NCBI RefSeq assembly: GCF_042659465.1
Contig: NZ_JBHSSW010000012.1
Location: forward strand, 248,001 to 312,000
From: Ponticaulis profundi
Lineage (GTDB): Bacteria; Pseudomonadota; Alphaproteobacteria; Caulobacterales; Hyphomonadaceae
Direction: 5' to 3'
Length of the DNA stretch: 64,000 bases
Shown here: piece by piece, positions 42,030-49,872 of the stretch
Position numbering within the stretch: position 1 is the stretch's first letter
Layout: every line of letters starts with the position of its first letter
Translations under genes and position numbers: made by a program
The notes under the pieces: model-generated
Told to the model about the DNA's origin: nothing
The model's database searches: none
Seen by the model: the letters and a program-made list of their open reading frames with translations, nothing else

Positions 42030-43577
42030 ATGAGCTGGAAGTCGTATATTGACGAGCTGAGAAAGCGCGAACGTCTGGCGGAGAAAATGGGCGGTGAGGA
42101 GCCGGTCGCTCGCCAACGTTCACGAGGCAAGCTGACCATTCGTGAGCGCGTTGCCTTTGTTGCGGATCCGGGCAGCTTTCAGGAGATCGGAAAGATCTCG
42201 GGGCGCGCCACCTATAATGATGATCAGGAAATGGAAGACTTTCTGCCTGCCAACATGGTGATTGGACGGGCGAAGATTGGTGGCAAGAGCGCCGTCATAC
42301 TCGGAGATGACTTCACCGTGCGGGGCGGGGCGGCAGACGCCTCGATCTGGCAGAAAATGGTAATGGCCGAGCAGATGGCGCATGAATACCGCCTGCCATT
42401 GGTGCGTCTGGTGGATGGCACGGGCGGTGGTGGCTCGGTCAAGATGTTCGAGAAGGACCCGCGCACTTACATCCCTGAAACGCCAGGCTGGAACTGGGTC
42501 ATCGACAATATGGGTGAAATCCCGGTCGTCTCGCTTGCGCTGGGCCCCTGCGCAGGCCTTGGCGCCGGTCGTGTCGGCGCCAGCCATTATTCCGTGATGG
42601 TGAAGGATCTGTCGCAGGTGTTTGTGGCCGGTCCTCCTGTTGCCCGCGCGATTGGCGAAGACGTGACGAAGGAAGAGCTTGGCGGCTGGAAAATCCAGGC
42701 ACGCAATGGCACGGTCGATGAAGCCGTTGAGACGGAAGGCGAGGCCTTTGAAAAGGTTCGCCAATTCCTGTCCTATCTGCCGTCTTCGGTACATGAACGC
42801 GCCGAACGGACCCAGCCAACTGACGACCCGAACCGGCGTGACGAGAAACTGATTGATATCGTGCCAACGGATGGACGCACGCCGTACAAGCCGCGCAAGA
42901 TCATCGATTCCTGTGTTGATAAGGGCAGCTTTTTCGAGATTGGCCGCTATTGGGGCAAGTCGCTGGTGACAGGCTTTGCGCGTATTGATGGCTTCCCGGT
43001 TGGCATCATGGCAGGCGACCCGTTCTTCCTGGATGGTGCATGGACGGCAGATACCTGTGAGAAGGTGATCCGCCATGTGGATCTGTGTGACACGTTCCAC
43101 CTGCCGATCATCCATTTCGTGGATTGTCCGGGTTTTGCCGTCGGGGTGAAGCATGAAACCGCAGGTGTCACCCGCAAGGGCGTGCGTGCCATGGCGGCGG
43201 TTTATCAGGCGAAGGTTCCGACCTGCGCGATTGTCGTCCGCAAAGCCTATGGTCTGGCAGGGTCAGCCATGATGAACCCATCGCGGACCAAATGGCGCTA
43301 TTGCTGGCCATCTGGCGATTGGGGCTCGCTGCCCATGGCGGGCGGCATTGAGGCAGCCTATCGCAAGGAGATCTCCGAAGCCGATGATCCCGACGCGTTT
43401 CTGGACCAACTTTACAAGAAGTTCGAGGCGATCAAATCACCATTCCGGACGGCCGAGGCGTTTCTGGCAGAGGACATTATCGACCCGCGAGACACACGTC
43501 CGAAGCTGGTCGACTTCGTCCACCATGCCGATCGCGTGATCGAGGCGGGACGCAAACACAAAGCGTTCAGGCCGTGA
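42030..43577 (+). CDS. Acyl-CoA carboxylase beta (carboxyltransferase) subunit
   Basis: A 515-residue biotin-dependent carboxyltransferase of the propionyl/methylcrotonyl/geranyl-CoA carboxylase group. It has the two crotonase-like halves: RVAFVADPGSFQEIGKISG, VVILGDDFTVRGGA-like text, LVDGTGGGGSVKMFE and GPCAGLGAGRVGASHYSVM in the first; VDCPGFAVGVKHETAGVTRKG, CAIVVRKAYGLAGSAMMN and WPSGDWGSLPMAGGIEAAY in the second. It moves the carboxyl group from biotin to acyl-CoA. The alpha (biotin) subunit is not adjacent, so the partner must be elsewhere and the substrate cannot be fixed. RBS GGGAGGAG precedes the ATG. Confidence 0.93.
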   Translation: MSWKSYIDELRKRERLAEKMGGEEPVARQRSRGKLTIRERVAFVADPGSFQEIGKISGRATYNDDQEMEDFLPANMVIGRAKIGGKSAVILGDDFTVRGGAADASIWQKMVMAEQMAHEYRLPLVRLVDGTGGGGSVKMFEKDPRTYIPETPGWNWVIDNMGEIPVVSLALGPCAGLGAGRVGASHYSVMVKDLSQVFVAGPPVARAIGEDVTKEELGGWKIQARNGTVDEAVETEGEAFEKVRQFLSYLPSSVHERAERTQPTDDPNRRDEKLIDIVPTDGRTPYKPRKIIDSCVDKGSFFEIGRYWGKSLVTGFARIDGFPVGIMAGDPFFLDGAWTADTCEKVIRHVDLCDTFHLPIIHFVDCPGFAVGVKHETAGVTRKGVRAMAAVYQAKVPTCAIVVRKAYGLAGSAMMNPSRTKWRYCWPSGDWGSLPMAGGIEAAYRKEISEADDPDAFLDQLYKKFEAIKSPFRTAEAFLAEDIIDPRDTRPKLVDFVHHADRVIEAGRKHKAFRP

Positions 43578-44198
43578 TTAGCTGAGGTCCAGAAATTCGG
43601 AAACCGGCCTGATGTCTTCAACGGCAGGGAGCTGAACGCTGTCGACCCAGGTGACTTCCTTCACGGTTGCGGCGGTGCCCGTGTAAAATTCGGCGGTCTG
43701 GAAGGTTTCCGGACCGCGCGGGCTTTTCCGGCCACCACTGCAGCGCGGCGCCCCGGAATTGTACCGGCAGAATCTGGCAGGCCCGTTCATGCGTAACAGG
43801 TCCTCGGTTCGAAAGATCATGACCGAAGAGGCGGTGTTGCGGTATTTGCGGAAATGACTGCGCCCCATGGTGACGGGCGTGATGTTGTTCGCGCCAGGCC
43901 AGAAATACACATTGCCATTCAGCAGATTGAGCAAATCTTCCCGGAAGAAATTGGGAGACAAATCGACATTGCCAAAAGCCAGTGGCGCCTGATCACGCAG
44001 GGTCACGCGTCCGCGATTGGTACGAACGCGCGCCTGCTGAGCCCGCTTTTTTGCGAGCACATGGAAATCCAGAGGATCGGTGAGCTGCCGGGCCGAAATC
44101 AGGCGCCGGTGCTCAAGAATACCAGGCAGGTTCTCATTATAGGTGAGGTGGAACAGATACGGCCTTAAAGCGACAAACCTGTCGAGCGAAAAGGGCAT
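43578..44198 (-). CDS. Uncharacterised protein, possibly ADP-ribosyltransferase-fold (DUF7002-like)
   Basis: The 206-residue protein has no signal or membrane segment. It starts with LRPYLFHLTYNENLPGILEHRRLISA, similar in style to the opening H-x-T-x-x-x-NL-x-x-IL of DarT-type ADP-ribosyltransferases and DUF7002. The middle reads RTNRGRVTLRDQAP and NVYFWPGANN, and the end carries TWVDSVQLP. A link to ADP-ribosylation is inference from these motifs only; no antitoxin gene (macrodomain) is visible next to it. It lies 37 bases behind the lipoprotein methyltransferase gene on the same strand and adjoins the carboxylase gene with no space at the convergent ends. Confidence 0.5.
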   Translation of the reverse strand: MPFSLDRFVALRPYLFHLTYNENLPGILEHRRLISARQLTDPLDFHVLAKKRAQQARVRTNRGRVTLRDQAPLAFGNVDLSPNFFREDLLNLLNGNVYFWPGANNITPVTMGRSHFRKYRNTASSVMIFRTEDLLRMNGPARFCRYNSGAPRCSGGRKSPRGPETFQTAEFYTGTAATVKEVTWVDSVQLPAVEDIRPVSEFLDLS

Positions 44199-44235
44199 GA
44201 CCTGCTCCTGACCTGCCTGGACGAGATATCAGAGC

Positions 44236-45210
44236 TTACTCTTCTTCTGCTTCCTCGGAAGCCGCTTCTGCCTCGGCAGCTGCGATTTCTTCAGCCGTTG
44301 GCTTGCGGAATTTCAGCGTCATGCGATCACTTTCGCCGATCGCCTCATATTTCGCAGCGTCAAAACCTTCCGGCATATTGCCATCACGATCTGTGGTGCG
44401 GCTTGTCGGCGGCAGCGTCCAGACGCCAAATGGGTGATCGGCGGTGTCAGCTGGGTTGGCGTTGATGTCGCTGTCGGCCACGAAAACGAAGCCGGCTTCA
44501 GACGCCAGTTGCTTGACGAAGTCTTCATGGACATAGCCAGAGCTTGCGCTTGGATCCTGCTCGGAGCCAGATGGCAGACGGTGCTCGACCACGCCCAGAA
44601 TGCCGCCTGGTTTCAGCGCCGCATACATGTCGGCAAACACTTTTTCCGTATAGCCGCCGGACATCCAGTTATGCACATTGCGGAATGTCAGGATGGTATC
44701 GATACTGTTTTCTTCGGCGATCGGCCCCGTTTCCGGGCTGAGTTCTGCAACAACGATATCGCCATAGATGTCTGGCTGATCGATGAAATTGGTCTGGAAA
44801 TTCTCAGACGCGCGCGCAGCATAGTCACTGGAATCGGCATCAAATCCGACCGCGATATATGTGCCTTCGTCTTTCAGATATGGCGCCAGAATAGAGGCAT
44901 ACCAGCCACCGCCCGGCCAGATTTCAGCAACGGTGTCGGTTGGTTCGATTTCGAAGAATTCCAGCGTTTCTTTCGGATTGCGGAAGGCGTCACGTGCTTT
45001 GGCATCTTCACTGCGCCATTCGCCAGCGATCGCTGCATCCAGGCCAGAAACTTCCATCGTTTCAGTCGCCTCTGGTGTGGCAGTTTCACTTGCTTCGCTC
45101 GTTGGTGTTTCGGTCGGTGTTGCGTCAGGAGCAGGCTCCTCGCTACCGCCACAAGCAGCCATCATCAGAGCCAGCGCAGATACGCCCATTACGCCCAAAG
45201 GTCTCGACAT
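44236..45210 (-). CDS. Exported lipoprotein with class I methyltransferase-like domain
   Basis: From the ATG at 45210 (AGAGGA six bases upstream) the protein has 324 residues. A signal peptide ends in the lipobox MMAAC, a 40-residue Thr/Glu/Pro/Ala linker follows, then a Rossmann-type domain: VAEIWPGGGWYASILAPYL (near 93-111), an acidic loop, IDTILTFRNVHNWM, and ALKPGGILGVVEHR as in SAM-dependent methyltransferases. A short Glu/Ala-rich tail ends it. SAM is not known to be in the periplasm, so the domain may bind another ligand or the protein may stay inside; this group is seen elsewhere in proteobacteria as 'methyltransferase' lipoproteins. It starts 39 bases from the sigma-32 promoter of hsp20. 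Confidence 0.8.
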   Translation of the reverse strand: MSRPLGVMGVSALALMMAACGGSEEPAPDATPTETPTSEASETATPEATETMEVSGLDAAIAGEWRSEDAKARDAFRNPKETLEFFEIEPTDTVAEIWPGGGWYASILAPYLKDEGTYIAVGFDADSSDYAARASENFQTNFIDQPDIYGDIVVAELSPETGPIAEENSIDTILTFRNVHNWMSGGYTEKVFADMYAALKPGGILGVVEHRLPSGSEQDPSASSGYVHEDFVKQLASEAGFVFVADSDINANPADTADHPFGVWTLPPTSRTTDRDGNMPEGFDAAKYEAIGESDRMTLKFRKPTAEEIAAAEAEAASEEAEEE

Positions 45211-45248
45211 GTTGTTTCCTCTTTCCAAAATTACAGAAGTCGTGGGGA

Positions 45249-45277
45249 CTTGCGGCGATAAATAAGCATCCCATATT
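45249..45277 (+). promoter_or_regulatory. Sigma-32 (RpoH)-type heat-shock promoter of hsp20
   Basis: CTTGCG (45249-45254) and CCCATATT (45270-45277) match the RpoH pattern CTTGAA ... CCCATNT with 15 bases between. Transcription would begin near 45284 and give a leader of about 110 bases in front of the Hsp20 ATG. No experimental data. Confidence 0.65.
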
Positions 45278-45313
45278 GAGGATGTCGAGGCGCCGATATC
45301 GGGCCTTGACCCA

Positions 45314-45394
45314 GGGTGAGCCAGATTTGGGCACCCGGAGTAAAATCAGGCAGGGGCACCTGCCGAAATTGTCGCTTATGAAAGGACTTTAGAT
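45314..45394 (+). promoter_or_regulatory. ROSE-like RNA thermometer before hsp20
   Basis: Three hairpins can be drawn in the leader: GGGTG/CACCC (45314-45336), GGCAGG/CCTGCC (45349-45364, loop GGCA), and a short last one in which TCGCT (45372-45376) pairs with the ribosome site AGGA (45383-45386), leaving a bulged G. The U-[UC]-GCU strand against AGGA with a bulged G is the hallmark of ROSE thermometers, found before small heat-shock genes of alphaproteobacteria. The ATG lies eight bases after AGGA. Heat would melt the last stem and allow translation. Confidence 0.65.
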
Positions 45395-45871
45395 ATGCAA
45401 ACGATTGATCTGACACCCGTGTACCGCACAATGGTCGGCTTTGACCGCGTTGCCAGCATGATTGACGCAGCGTCTCGCCTCGACGGTTCTCAGGGTTACC
45501 CTCCATATAATATCGAAAAGACGGGCGATAACGACTTCCGTATCGAACTCGCGGTCGCAGGCTTCGGCGAAGAAGACCTCGACATCGAGACCAAGGAAGG
45601 CGTTCTGACTGTCACCGGTAAGACCGGCGCGACCGAAGACGGAGAGAAGCGCGAATTCCTGCATCGCGGCATTGCCGAACGCAGTTTCATCCGCCGCTTC
45701 CAGCTCGCTGATCACGTTGTCGTGAATGGCGCTGAACTTCGCAATGGTCTGCTCCGCATTGAGCTGCAACGCCAGCTTCCGGAAGCGATGAAGCCTCGCA
45801 AGATTGCCATTGGCGGACACTCGAAAGTCGAGCAGCCAAAGGTGATTGAAGGCAATAAAAACGTCGCCTAA
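45395..45871 (+). CDS. Small heat-shock protein Hsp20 (IbpA type)
   Basis: A 158-residue ATP-independent chaperone. The N-terminal YRTMVGFDRVASMIDAASRL is the IbpA-type start; the alpha-crystallin domain runs from NIEKTGDNDFRIELAVAGF (about 39) to the strand NGLLRIELQRQLPEAMKPRKI (about 117-137), with the final I-x-I-like KIAIGG. It binds unfolding proteins in heat. A sigma-32-like promoter and a ROSE-like thermometer are in front of it, and a good terminator behind, so it is a single-gene unit under double heat control. Confidence 0.96.
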   Translation: MQTIDLTPVYRTMVGFDRVASMIDAASRLDGSQGYPPYNIEKTGDNDFRIELAVAGFGEEDLDIETKEGVLTVTGKTGATEDGEKREFLHRGIAERSFIRRFQLADHVVVNGAELRNGLLRIELQRQLPEAMKPRKIAIGGHSKVEQPKVIEGNKNVA

Positions 45872-45908
45872 CCCGAGGCGTACCTCCAGCTTTTACCCCT
45901 GAAGCGAG

Positions 45909-45938
45909 AACGGCGCACCGAAAGGTGCGCCGTTTCTT
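45909..45938 (+). terminator. Rho-independent terminator after hsp20
   Basis: AACGGCGCACC (45909-45919), loop GAAA, GGTGCGCCGTT (45924-45934), then TCTT. Confidence 0.85.
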
Positions 45939-45952
45939 CATGTTCGATTGTC

Positions 45953-45975
45953 NNNNNNNNNNNNNNNNNNNNNNN
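45953..45975. other. Assembly gap (run of 23 N)
   Basis: A stretch of unknown bases between the hsp20 terminator and the end of the GST-like gene. The true length and content of the gap are not known; the two sides may be contigs joined in a scaffold. Confidence 0.99.
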
Positions 45976-45988
45976 TGTCAGGAAGGCG

Positions 45989-47254
45989 CTAGTCGGCTTT
46001 CTTGTCCTCGTCCGTTTCGTCCGAGGTTTCCGCTTCCGGTGCAGCTGCTTCAGCCTCAGTCGATGTCTCTTCTACGACTGGTTCTTTAGCCGCTTCGGCG
46101 GTTGGCGTTGCCTCATTGTCCGTTTCATCCGGCACAACAGCTGTGACCACATCCTCAGAAGCGGTTTCAGCATTATCCTCAGAGGTTTCTTCCGAGGTGT
46201 CGTCCGTTTTGTCGTTCTTCTTCTCGCCCTTTTTCGGCTTTTCCGGTTTCGGAGGTGCCAGCGTGAAGGTCTCGGCAAGCCCCGCTTCTTTCATGAAAGC
46301 AGCGAATGCGTCGGTTTCAGCGACTTTGCTGAAAGCGGCCGTGACATATTCGAAAGAGCGGGCTGTGTGATGCTGGACGCTTTGTTTGAATTCACCGTCC
46401 GGCAGCGCGACTGTGACTGTCTTGCGCTTTTTGCCAATGGATTCATTGTTGGCATTGATCCAGGTCAGATAGGTCGGCACCACTTCATCACGGATCAGCG
46501 GCAGCAGGGTGTCCTGGACCGTATTAAGGCTTTCAAATGCCGCGCCCGGGCGCGGGTCTTCCATGAACTCACACCATGCTGTGACGAAAGGAGCTTTCTC
46601 CTTCATCATAGCAGCAGGTTTTTCGTCCATGCTCATCTGGATGAGCTGACCAGCTAGCGCAAAATCGGCAATGCTCGGATGACCACCGAACAGGAAGAGG
46701 TGGTGTTCGAGGTGAGCGTTCAGCAGGGTGATAAAGCGTTCAAAGGACGCTTCGAGCACAGGCACGGTTTTCTTTGTAATGCCGATGACCTTCAGGCGGC
46801 TCGTCATGCTCTTGGCAATCGACTTTTCGATGTCCTTGAGATTTTCGACTTCATAGCCCGCAAAGAACTCTTCTGCCTGACGTGCTGCAGAGGCTTTTGC
46901 GGCCTTTGCGCTGCCCCAGCGGAAGTGGAACATCACCTTGCTGAGCCATTCATCCGCATAGTCTTCAAGCAGTGAGACGAGTGCACGACATGCCGGGTCC
47001 TGCGGTGTTGCAGTCGGCGGTTTGCGTGTCGCTTCCAGTCGGAACAGGATCAGGCTGGAATCGTGGGCGACCCCGCCTTTCGGAGACACGAGCATGGGCA
47101 GCGCATCGCTTGTCGAAAGCGCGCGAAATTCCTCATCCGTACCGAATGTTTTGGCTGTCCAGTCGAATGGCAGCTTCTTGTAACGCAGATAGCTGCGCAC
47201 TTTGGTGGTATATGGTGAGGTCTCGACCCCGAAGAGGCGATAAGATGCGCCCAT
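45989..47254 (-). CDS. GST-like protein with long acidic C-terminal tail
   Basis: The 421-residue protein has a GST-type N terminus, RLFGVETSPYTTKVRSYLRY, with a Tyr/Thr active-site region and ALPMLVSPKGGVAHDSSLIL as glutathione segment, then a helical domain with GGHPSIADFALAGQLIQM. About 85 C-terminal residues are a low-complexity tail: a Lys/Pro part (KPEKPKKGEKK) and then a Glu/Asp/Thr/Ala-rich run that reaches the end. The tail may be a disordered protein-binding arm. The stop codon is 13 bases from the assembly gap. It lies 114 bases behind the RibD-like gene on the same strand. Confidence 0.82.
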   Translation of the reverse strand: MGASYRLFGVETSPYTTKVRSYLRYKKLPFDWTAKTFGTDEEFRALSTSDALPMLVSPKGGVAHDSSLILFRLEATRKPPTATPQDPACRALVSLLEDYADEWLSKVMFHFRWGSAKAAKASAARQAEEFFAGYEVENLKDIEKSIAKSMTSRLKVIGITKKTVPVLEASFERFITLLNAHLEHHLFLFGGHPSIADFALAGQLIQMSMDEKPAAMMKEKAPFVTAWCEFMEDPRPGAAFESLNTVQDTLLPLIRDEVVPTYLTWINANNESIGKKRKTVTVALPDGEFKQSVQHHTARSFEYVTAAFSKVAETDAFAAFMKEAGLAETFTLAPPKPEKPKKGEKKNDKTDDTSEETSEDNAETASEDVVTAVVPDETDNEATPTAEAAKEPVVEETSTEAEAAAPEAETSDETDEDKKAD

Positions 47255-47368
47255 AGTTTTTGGCTCCGTTTGCGGATGGCTTACGCGTGCTTCTCGCTGG
47301 GTTCAAGCCAGAATTCCACGGGATTTCGGTCTTGTTGTAGAAACGCCACAAGCGTCGTTGTGTTTCCG

Positions 47369-47818
47369 TCACTCACTGTGAGTTGCGAAAAAGTCTTCAT
47401 AGAGCGGCAGGGCGTCGTCTTGTTTCAGCCCGGTCAGCACATCAACGCCTGCGTTTCGGAGCACATGAAAGCCACCTGCGCCTTTCGGGTGTTTGTCTTC
47501 GATGGCGCAAACGACGCGTGAAATCTGAGCTGCAATCAGCCGGGTTGAACAGGCATCTTCGCCGGTTGAACGCTCGCGGCACGGTTCCAGGGTGACATAG
47601 GCTGTGCCGCCTTTTGCGCGCTCGCCAGCCATGTCGAGTGCAATCTGTTCGGCGTGCGGGCGCCCGCCAACGTGTGTCATGCCTTCGCCGACAATATGAC
47701 CGTGCGCGTCGACAATGATGCATCCGACGGACGGATTTTCGCCTGTCAGGCCAAAATTCAGCCGGGCGAGTTCAAGCGCCCGGCCCATAAAACGGCGATC
47801 GCGTCGTTTTCCGATCAT
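47369..47818 (-). CDS. RibD-type deaminase domain, stand-alone
   Basis: The 149-residue protein is the CDA-fold deaminase half of RibD: NPSVGCIIVDAHGHIVGEGM, zinc ligands in GGRPHAEQIAL (His) and TLEPCRERSTGEDAC (two Cys), and HPKGAGGFHVLRNAGVDV. Full RibD also has a reductase half, absent here, so either the reductase is coded elsewhere or the protein acts on another pyrimidine/purine. The ATG overlaps the gpmA stop codon (ATGA), giving translational coupling. Confidence 0.85.
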   Translation of the reverse strand: MIGKRRDRRFMGRALELARLNFGLTGENPSVGCIIVDAHGHIVGEGMTHVGGRPHAEQIALDMAGERAKGGTAYVTLEPCRERSTGEDACSTRLIAAQISRVVCAIEDKHPKGAGGFHVLRNAGVDVLTGLKQDDALPLYEDFFATHSE

Positions 47819-48528
47819 TTGATCGCAGGAAGTGTCTTGGCGCGATCGGCATCGAGATAGCGCGCAGAAACAGGTTTCAGGGCATCATCAAGTTCGATGA
47901 GCAGTGGGTTGCCCGTTGGGATTTCGACACCGACAATGTCGTCTTCGCTGACATCAAACAGGTGTTTGACGATAGCGCGGAGCGAGTTGCCATGCGCTGA
48001 AATAATGGTGTTTGTGCCGCCGGTGAGCACAGGCGCAATCGTGCCATTCCAGTAAGGCAGAACGCGCTCGAGCGTCAGCTTCAGGCTTTCTGTTGCTGGC
48101 ACGTCAATGCCGTCATAACGTGGATCTTTGGAGAGATCGAACTCAGAGCCCGCTTCCAGTTCCGGTGGTGGAATGTCGTAGGAGCGGCGCCAGATCTTGA
48201 CCTGATCATCACCGTGCTTCGCAGCCGTTTCAGCTTTGTCGAGGCCTGTCAGACCGCCATAGTGACGCTCATTCAGGTGAAAATCCTTGGTGACCGGCAG
48301 CCAGCAACGATCCATGGAGTGCAGAGCCAGCCAGAGCGTGCGGATGGCGCGCGTCTGAACACTGGTGAAGCATTGACGAAAATCGACGCCAGCTTCGGAC
48401 AGAAGCTCGCCGGCACGTGTCGCTTCGGCTTCCCCTTTTTCTGTCAGTTGGACGTCCCACCAGCCAGTGAAACGGTTCTGCAAATTCCACTCGCTTTGGC
48501 CGTGGCGCATCAAGGCAAGAACAGTCAT
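47815..48528 (-). CDS. gpmA: 2,3-bisphosphoglycerate-dependent phosphoglycerate mutase
   Basis: GpmA interconverts 3- and 2-phosphoglycerate in glycolysis. The ATG at 48528 is used (a TTG lies one codon before it); GGAGAGGG precedes. The 237-residue protein has the phosphohistidine motif ALMRHGQSEWN, RFTGWWDVQLTEKG, the LNERHYGGLTGLDKAETA segment with its acid residue, and the second His in IISAHGNSLRAIVKHL. Intact. It is followed without gap by the RibD-like deaminase and preceded by the unknown 164-residue protein. Confidence 0.95.
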   Translation of the reverse strand: MTVLALMRHGQSEWNLQNRFTGWWDVQLTEKGEAEATRAGELLSEAGVDFRQCFTSVQTRAIRTLWLALHSMDRCWLPVTKDFHLNERHYGGLTGLDKAETAAKHGDDQVKIWRRSYDIPPPELEAGSEFDLSKDPRYDGIDVPATESLKLTLERVLPYWNGTIAPVLTGGTNTIISAHGNSLRAIVKHLFDVSEDDIVGVEIPTGNPLLIELDDALKPVSARYLDADRAKTLPAIK

Positions 48529-48614
48529 CAACCCTCTCCAATCAAATTCAACGAAGAGCGATTAGCCCGTACGCAGCAAATCGTCGAGCCTTCAGCCTGT
48601 CTTTCTGCCAGTGA

Positions 48615-49109
48615 TCAGGCGAAAAGATCGTCGATTTCCGATTGAGAGACGCCGGCGTCGTCCGGTGCGTTGTTCTCTGAAGGTGGAATGTCCGCCCCGC
48701 CAACGATCAGCGTGTTGATCTCGGCAATCCCGGCATAGAGCTCCTTGCTCTGGGATGCTGCTGTTTCCACGTCATCTGCCTTGAGCAGTTCCTGAATATG
48801 GATGATCTTGTCGTCCAGATCGCGGCAACTGGCCTCAAAGGCGCGGATGCGTTGCGGATCGGCCTGACGATACGCATGGATGGCGAGGTCACGGTCGCGA
48901 AAACCGGACTGTGAGAAGTGGTCGATATAGGTCATGGGAGACCATTCGAGCACATCCTCTGAAACTTCCGGATCCATGGCCAGAAGGTCGATCAGCATGG
49001 CGACTTCGTTGTAATGATTCAAAAAGTCCGTCGCCAGATAGGTGGCGGGACTGATGTTCGCCGCTCTGAGCTCTTCCGGCGACAACGAAATCTGATCTGG
49101 TGTCAACAT
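48615..49109 (-). CDS. Helical protein ending in a FliM/CheY-binding-like peptide
   Basis: From the ATG at 49109 the protein has 164 residues (a start at 49178 would add 23 hydrophobic residues with weak support). It is almost all helical and soluble, with helices over NHYNEVAMLIDLLAMDP and AFEASCRDLDDKIIHIQELLKADD. A disordered stretch (ADIPPSENNAPDDAG) leads to VSQSEIDDLFA at the very end. FliM begins with the nearly same peptide (SQ-x-EID-x-L), which binds phosphorylated CheY, and CheZ ends in a related one. Three chemoreceptors are in this window, so a role in chemotaxis or motor signalling is possible but unproven. Confidence 0.6.
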   Translation of the reverse strand: MLTPDQISLSPEELRAANISPATYLATDFLNHYNEVAMLIDLLAMDPEVSEDVLEWSPMTYIDHFSQSGFRDRDLAIHAYRQADPQRIRAFEASCRDLDDKIIHIQELLKADDVETAASQSKELYAGIAEINTLIVGGADIPPSENNAPDDAGVSQSEIDDLFA

Positions 49110-49230
49110 GACGGCATTCAGCTCACAAATTCGTTCAAGTCCGCTTAACAAGATAAAAAGCACACAATCGCCTTGCATCTGCCTTGAAGGCGCGACACAA
49201 GTGCGAGGCAGATTGGGTGTATGGTACCAG

Positions 49231-49824
49231 ATGAAAGATTATCTTTTCTTTCCACTCGCGCTTGTTTTGGCGCTCGCAATTGTAGCTGCTGCGGCGCTTC
49301 CCGGTCGGGATCGGTTAAGCTGTGGATCTGTCAGTGGAGCTGGCACCAATTATCAGACCGTGACCGTTTCGGGCGATGACCTGTGCCGCATGGAGGCCGC
49401 AGGTCAGGCAGATATCGATTTGCAACGCTCGAATGGTTCGATCCAGTCGACCATCATCACTGTGGGAGCCGGGCTGCTGGGGGATCGCCCGGAGCGCAAT
49501 CCACACTTCCGCCTCGCTGCGGATCTCGAAAATGTTTACGCAGGCTCGCGCATTCGCGTGACCGTCGAAGCCCGTCCGGGCCCTGAGAGCGGCGCCACAG
49601 CGTTTGAGGTCAATTACAGCGCAGGTCAGGAAGGCAATTCCGGCTGGCGCGCCTTTGACCTGCAACCAGACTATCAGGCTTACAGTTTTACCTGGAATGT
49701 GCCGGAGCGACTGATCGCGGATCAGGCTGTGGACTATCTCGCAATCCGGCCAGTTGTGCCGGAGAAATCAAGAACGGTGGAAATCCGTTCGGTCAAATTT
49801 GATCGCCTGGGGGCGAGCCAATAG
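49231..49824 (+). CDS. Membrane-anchored or secreted hypothetical protein
   Basis: The ATG at 49231 starts a hydrophobic segment (YLFFPLALVLALAIVAAAAL, about 4-23) and gives 197 residues; an upstream ATG at 49108 overlaps the divergent gene and is less likely. After the anchor comes a beta-rich domain without membrane segments: DRLSCGSVSGAGTNYQTV, a cysteine pair (Cys31 and about Cys53), NPHFRLAADLENVYAGSRI and YSFTWNVPERLI. It resembles a carbohydrate-binding type of jelly roll in rhythm, but no family is recognised. It lies 48 bases before the phosphomannomutase gene. Confidence 0.6.
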   Translation: MKDYLFFPLALVLALAIVAAAALPGRDRLSCGSVSGAGTNYQTVTVSGDDLCRMEAAGQADIDLQRSNGSIQSTIITVGAGLLGDRPERNPHFRLAADLENVYAGSRIRVTVEARPGPESGATAFEVNYSAGQEGNSGWRAFDLQPDYQAYSFTWNVPERLIADQAVDYLAIRPVVPEKSRTVEIRSVKFDRLGASQ

Positions 49825-49872
49825 CAATCGGAAACTTCGGGTGGGTCCGAGGGTCAGAGGAGAAGAGACGAA

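Noticed and set aside
42120..43154. 344-codon minus-strand frame inside the acyl-CoA carboxylase gene
   Set aside because: It is antisense to an intact, well-conserved enzyme and shows no domain or ribosome site.
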